Part shown: positions 61,058-64,000 of the stretch, piece by piece
How the letters are laid out: every line of letters begins with the position of its first letter
Numbering within the stretch: position 1 is the stretch's first letter
Origin: Streptomyces alboflavus
GTDB lineage: Bacteria > Actinomycetota > Actinomycetes > Streptomycetales > Streptomycetaceae
DNA length: 64,000 nucleotides
Assembly (NCBI RefSeq): GCF_000716675.1
Contig: NZ_JNXT01000033.1
Location: 1-64,000 of the forward strand
Reading direction: 5' to 3'
The notes under the pieces: model-generated
What the model saw: the letters and a program-made list of their open reading frames with translations, nothing else
Told to the model about the DNA's origin: nothing
Database searches by the model: none
Translations under genes and position numbers: made by a program

Positions 61058-61504
61058 CTACGCATTCACGCACGGCCGGAACACCGGTACCGTCACGCCC
61101 TCGGTGAGCTCCCGGAACGTGACCTGGAGAGGGAGGCCGGGGCGCGGGGCGACGCGGGGGCCGTCGTCGGGGGCGACGAGTTCCGTCATCATGCGGGGGC
61201 CTTCGGCGAGGTCGACGACGGCGGCCGTGTAGGGGACGCGGGTGCCGAAGGGCGGCAGGTCGTTCCGGTGGACCACGGACCAGGTGTAGAGGGTGGCGCG
61301 GCCGCTCGCGCGCTCCCAGGTGACGTGCTCGCTCCAGCAGTGCGGGCAGAACTCACGGGGGTAGTGGTGGGCGCGGCCGCAGGCGGGGGCGTGGCAGCGG
61401 CGGACGAGGAGGTGCCCCTCGGCGGCGGCGTCCCAGTACGGGCGGGTGAAGGGGTCGGGTTCGGGGAGGTCGAAGCGCGCGCCCGGGACCTCCACCCCGC
61501 TCAC
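61058..61504 (-). CDS. Second Zn-ribbon OB-fold (DUF35) protein
   Basis: A 148-residue DUF35 protein from GTG 61502-61504. [26 protein letters not shown], then [11 protein letters not shown], carries the zinc-ribbon cysteines; [34 protein letters not shown] begins the OB-fold. It likely partners a thiolase-fold protein; the Ltp-like gene at 55208 lacks an adjacent partner and is the natural candidate. The start overlaps the stop of a short Gly/Cys-rich gene (GTGA). Confidence 0.9.
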   Translation of the reverse strand: MSGVEVPGARFDLPEPDPFTRPYWDAAAEGHLLVRRCHAPACGRAHHYPREFCPHCWSEHVTWERASGRATLYTWSVVHRNDLPPFGTRVPYTAAVVDLAEGPRMMTELVAPDDGPRVAPRPGLPLQVTFRELTEGVTVPVFRPCVNA

Positions 61505-61734
61505 CGGAACACCCCGCACCCGCGCCCGGCCGCGACACCCGCACCCTCGGCGCACCCCGCACCCCCGGCACACCCGGCGCCCTCGCCGCACCCCACGCCC
61601 CCAGCACCCCCCGCACCCCCGTCGAACCAGCCCTTCTCCCCCACACGCCACCCGCCCGCCGACCACCGCACCCCCTGCCCGATACCGGGCACAGCCGACC
61701 GTCCACCGCCACCGCCGAGCCGGATCCTGTCCAT
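61501..61734 (-). CDS. Small Gly/Cys-rich protein coupled to DUF35 gene
   Basis: A 77-codon frame from ATG 61732-61734, seven bases after GGGGAGG on the minus strand, ending in the GTGA overlap with the DUF35 start. The N-terminal half (MDRIRLGGGGGRSAVPGIGQ, GWRVGEKGWFDGG) looks like folded-protein sequence. The C-terminal half is Gly/Ala-rich, with five cysteines spaced through GCGEGAGCAGGAGC-type text. No family was recognised. The strong ribosome-binding site and coupling argue that it is translated. Confidence 0.5.
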   Translation of the reverse strand: MDRIRLGGGGGRSAVPGIGQGVRWSAGGWRVGEKGWFDGGAGGAGGVGCGEGAGCAGGAGCAEGAGVAAGRGCGVFR

Positions 61735-61846
61735 GCCACGACCTCCCCAGTGCTCCACAGTTCCGCACGACAACACCCGCCGATCCCCGCCCCTTCGCAC
61801 CGCATACACCCCACAGAGGGACGCAACGGACGGGAACCAAGCCTTT

Positions 61847-61861
61847 CTGACGGTACGTCAG
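61847..61861. promoter_or_regulatory. CTGAC-N5-GTCAG operator candidate
   Basis: CTGACGGTACGTCAG, 113 bases upstream of the Gly/Cys-rich gene (start 61734) and 128 bases upstream of the oxidoreductase (start 61989). It may serve either or both divergent units. Confidence 0.7.
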
Positions 61862-61948
61862 TTCAGCGCGCCCGGCGGCGGGGCGCAAGACGGGGGCGCG
61901 GAGGGGGCCGGGGGCGCGTGATCGGATCGCAACCGGTTTCGGACTTGT

Positions 61949-61969
61949 CCGTCACCCATCAAGTGACGG
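61949..61969. promoter_or_regulatory. CCGTCAC-N7-GTGACGG inverted repeat
   Basis: A perfect 7-bp inverted repeat with a 7-bp spacer ends 19 bases before the oxidoreductase ATG (61989), which has no clear ribosome-binding site. The half-site resembles, but is not the same as, the CTGAC/GTCAG element. Confidence 0.5.
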
Positions 61970-61988
61970 CGTGGTTACTCTCCAGAAC

Positions 61989-63185
61989 ATGGCCGACTCC
62001 ACCACCCCCCAAGCGCGCCGCAGCCAGCGCCCCGCGCCCGGCCGCCCGGCCGACGACCATCCGGTGTACGTCATCGGCGGCGGCCCCGGCGGACTCTCCG
62101 TGGCGGCCGCCCTGCGCGCACGCGGCGTACGCGCCGTCGTCCTGGAGAAGTCCGACCGCGTGGGCGCCTCCTGGCGCGGCCACTACGACCGGCTGCGCCT
62201 GCACACCACGCGCCGCCTGTCCGCCCTGCCCGGCCTCGCGATGCCGCGCTCCTTCGGCAGGTGGGTCGCGCGCGACAACGTGCTGCGCTACCTGGAGAAG
62301 TACGCGGAGTACCACGAGCTTGAGGTCGTCACCGGCGTCGAGGTCTCCCGCCTCGAGCGCACCGCCGACGGCGCGGGCTGGCTGCTGCACGCCACCGGCG
62401 GCCGCGAACTGACCGGCAGCGCGGTCGTCGTCGCCACCGGCTACAACCACACCCCGCACCTGCCGGACTGGCCGGGCCGCACCGCGTACACCGGCGAGCT
62501 GCTGCACGCGAGCGACTACCGCGAGCCCTCCCCGTACGCGGGCAAGGACGTGCTCGTCGTCGGCGTCGGCAACACCGGCGCCGAGATAGCCGTCGACCTG
62601 GCCGAGGGCGGCGCGGCGCGGGTGCGGCTCGCGGTGCGCACGGCGCCGCACATCGTGCGCCGCTCCACCGCCGGCTGGCCCGCGCAGCGCTCCGGCATCC
62701 TGTGCCGCAGGCTCCCGGTGCCCGTGGTCGACCGCCTGGGCCGCGCCATCGCCAAGGTGAGCGTGCCCGACCTGTCCGCGCACGGGCTGCCGCGACCGGA
62801 CACGGGCCTCTACACGCGGGTCCGCCAGGGCGCCATCCCGGTGCAGGACGTCGGCCTGATCGACGCCGTCCGCAAGGGGCTCGTCGAGCCCGTCGCGGCC
62901 GTCGAGTCCTTCGACGACGACAAGGTGGTCCTCGCGGACGGCACCCGCGTCGGCCCGGACACCGTCGTCGCCGCCACCGGCTACGTCCGCGCCCTGGAGC
63001 CCCTGCTCGGCCACCTCGGCGTGCTCGACGGCCGGGGCCGACCCCGCGTGCACGGCCCGCGCACCGCCCCCGAGGCCCCCGACCTGTACTTCACCGGCTT
63101 CACCAACCCCATCAGCGGGATGCTGCGCGAGCTGGCCAGGGACGCGGGGAAGATCGCGGGCGCGGTGGCGAAGCGCCGTAAGTAA
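61989..63185 (+). CDS. FAD/NAD(P)-dependent oxidoreductase (flavin monooxygenase-like)
   Basis: A 398-residue protein. VYVIGGGPGGLSVAAALRARGVRAVVLEKSDRVGASWRGHYDRLRLHT contains the GxGxxG FAD site and the WxxHYDxLxLHT pattern of YUCCA/CzcO-like monooxygenases. VVVATGYNHTPHLPDWPG and VLVVGVGNTGAEIAVDLAEGG (second GxGxxG, NADPH) follow. Such enzymes hydroxylate or oxygenate heteroatoms or ketones (Baeyer-Villiger-like). It sits among the CoA catabolic genes and between two palindromic elements, so it may do an early oxygenation step. Confidence 0.92.
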   Translation: MADSTTPQARRSQRPAPGRPADDHPVYVIGGGPGGLSVAAALRARGVRAVVLEKSDRVGASWRGHYDRLRLHTTRRLSALPGLAMPRSFGRWVARDNVLRYLEKYAEYHELEVVTGVEVSRLERTADGAGWLLHATGGRELTGSAVVVATGYNHTPHLPDWPGRTAYTGELLHASDYREPSPYAGKDVLVVGVGNTGAEIAVDLAEGGAARVRLAVRTAPHIVRRSTAGWPAQRSGILCRRLPVPVVDRLGRAIAKVSVPDLSAHGLPRPDTGLYTRVRQGAIPVQDVGLIDAVRKGLVEPVAAVESFDDDKVVLADGTRVGPDTVVAATGYVRALEPLLGHLGVLDGRGRPRVHGPRTAPEAPDLYFTGFTNPISGMLRELARDAGKIAGAVAKRRK

Positions 63186-63455
63186 CCGGCCAGTTCGCCT
63201 CCGCACCCTTGGCACGGGCGGGCTTCTGCGGTTCCGTGGTGGTACCGGTGTTACCGGGCGTACGCCCCGATCGCACCCGCCCCGACAGCACCACCCACCC
63301 TGACGGCACCACCCACCCCGACGACACCACACACCCGCGACTCACCGCACCCGCGACTCACCACACCCCGCGATTCACCGCACCAAGGCAGCAGCTCCCG
63401 TGCCACGGCAAGCCGGCCTCCCCCGCGCCGTCGTACAAAACCCGCAGCCCCATTC
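63186..63455. repeat. Spacer with imperfect short tandem repeats
   Basis: ACGGCACCACCCACCC-type units recur at about 63280-63335, and CGCGACTCACCGCACCC-type units at about 63338-63385. No gene was seen. The region may include a terminator for the oxidoreductase gene. Confidence 0.5.
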
Positions 63456-63470
63456 CTGACACAGCGTCAG
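63456..63470. promoter_or_regulatory. CTGAC-N5-GTCAG operator candidate
   Basis: CTGACACAGCGTCAG, 58-72 bases upstream of the CoA ligase ATG at 63528. Confidence 0.75.
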
Positions 63471-63479
63471 TTCAGTAAT

Positions 63480-63494
63480 CTGACTATGCGTCAG
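63480..63494. promoter_or_regulatory. CTGAC-N5-GTCAG operator candidate
   Basis: CTGACTATGCGTCAG, 34-48 bases upstream of the CoA ligase ATG, 24 bp centre-to-centre from the preceding copy. The two form a tandem operator. Confidence 0.75.
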
Positions 63495-63527
63495 TTATGT
63501 TGCTGTCACACAGGAGCGGGCGGACCG

Positions 63528-64000
63528 ATGCTTGGATCGACATACGGCACCTTCACCTCCGACCCCCGCCGCGCCCGCGCGGTGGCCTGCGGCAACCTCC
63601 CCGCCGCCACCGTGCACGGCCGCGCGGCGGCGACCGGCGACCTGGACGTCGGCGGCCGGCCGCTGGCCGCCGACGTGCCCGACCTCGACCGCTTCTTCCG
63701 CCCCGAGTCGGTCGCCGTGATCGGCGCGTCGGACGCGGAGGGGCGCCCGAACACCGGCATCACGCGCCAGCTCGTGGCGTGGGCGGAGCGCGTCGGAGCC
63801 CGGCTGCACCCGGTGCACCCCACCCGCGCGACGGTGTTCGACAGGCCCTGCTTCCCGTCCGTCGCCGACCTGCCCGAGCCGATCGACCTCGCCGTGCTCC
63901 TGGTCGGCGACCCGCTCCCCGTCATCAAGGAACTGGCCGAGGCGAAAGTGAAGTTCGCGGTGGCGTTCGCGTCCGGCTTCGCGGAGACCGGCGAGGCGGG
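63528..64000 (+). CDS. NDP-forming acyl-CoA synthetase, N-terminal part
   Basis: The window ends inside this gene; 157 codons are visible. ATG 63528 follows AGGAG. After about 55 residues, FFRPESVAVIGASDAEGRPNTGITRQL is the CoA-binding Rossmann motif of acetate-CoA ligase (ADP-forming)-type synthetases. FPSVADLPEPIDLAVLLVGDPLPVIKELAEAKVKFAVAFASGFAETGE continues it. In actinobacteria such genes accompany fatty-acid and steroid-like catabolic clusters. Two palindromes in its promoter place it in the shared regulon. Confidence 0.88.
   Translation, partial: MLGSTYGTFTSDPRRARAVACGNLPAATVHGRAAATGDLDVGGRPLAADVPDLDRFFRPESVAVIGASDAEGRPNTGITRQLVAWAERVGARLHPVHPTRATVFDRPCFPSVADLPEPIDLAVLLVGDPLPVIKELAEAKVKFAVAFASGFAETGEA

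Overview
The window is high-GC actinobacterial DNA and almost certainly a Streptomyces chromosome. It carries a recognisable afsR-afsS pair, an afsK-type kinase and fbiC. It also has GTG starts with ATGA/GTGA stop-start overlaps, TAT/Sec-exported proteins, XRE/DUF5753 and DUF6879 regulators, and the short dispersed intergenic repeats typical of Streptomyces. Gene names rest on sequence recognition only; no database search was run.

Layout. 0-11 kb: a duplicated GC-rich intergenic block; a GlxA-type regulator coupled to an exported DJ-1/PfpI paralogue; ADP-ribosylglycohydrolase; a VOC protein divergent from an XRE regulator; a 1,140-residue STAND-ATPase/TPR protein; a secreted AOC-barrel protein; a TetR/membrane-protein operon with a clear palindromic operator; and an HTH protein. 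11-16.3 kb is an accessory patch of visibly lower GC: an XRE gene cut off by a decayed IS5-type transposase, a secreted protein with two tiny membrane proteins, an XRE-DUF5753/DUF6879 pair, two small coupled genes and one CRISPR-repeat-like palindrome. 16.3-30.3 kb: polysaccharide deacetylase, VOC, cupin, fbiC (F420 precursor FO synthesis), an exported PHP-type phosphoesterase, an MFS transporter with a doubtful N-terminus, a DHFR-like reductase, a PD-(D/E)XK-like protein, an F420-dependent NADP reductase-like protein, and a coupled pair consisting of a large unknown protein and a DUF4132-like protein.

30.5-64 kb interleaves two themes. The first is the AfsK-AfsR-AfsS regulatory system: afsR at 38.5 kb, afsS at 41.8 kb with an SARP/PHO-type direct repeat in its promoter, an exported repeat peptide just downstream, and the afsK-like kinase at 48.5-51 kb. 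The second is a scattered CoA-dependent catabolic gene set: aldehyde dehydrogenase, two amidohydrolases, two LLM flavin/F420 oxidoreductases, SDR, a FadD3-like ligase, two lipid-transfer/thiolase-fold proteins, two DUF35 Zn-ribbon/OB-fold proteins, enoyl-CoA hydratase, acyl-CoA dehydrogenase, Ddn-like F420 enzyme, FAD monooxygenase-like protein and an NDP-forming CoA ligase.

The catabolic blocks are tied together by ten copies of a 15-bp palindrome, CTGAC-N5-GTCAG. These lie next to the start codons of five separate transcription units. They look like the operators of a single TetR-type regulon for degrading an unidentified cyclic or branched carboxylic compound, possibly terpenoid- or steroid-like. 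The TetR gene at 52.4 kb is one candidate regulator. Remaining genes (VOC proteins, Uma2 nuclease and an Uma2 relic, serine hydrolase, RTX-like calcium-binding protein, PNPOx, GNAT, a PIN/Phd toxin-antitoxin pair) are ordinary Streptomyces fill.
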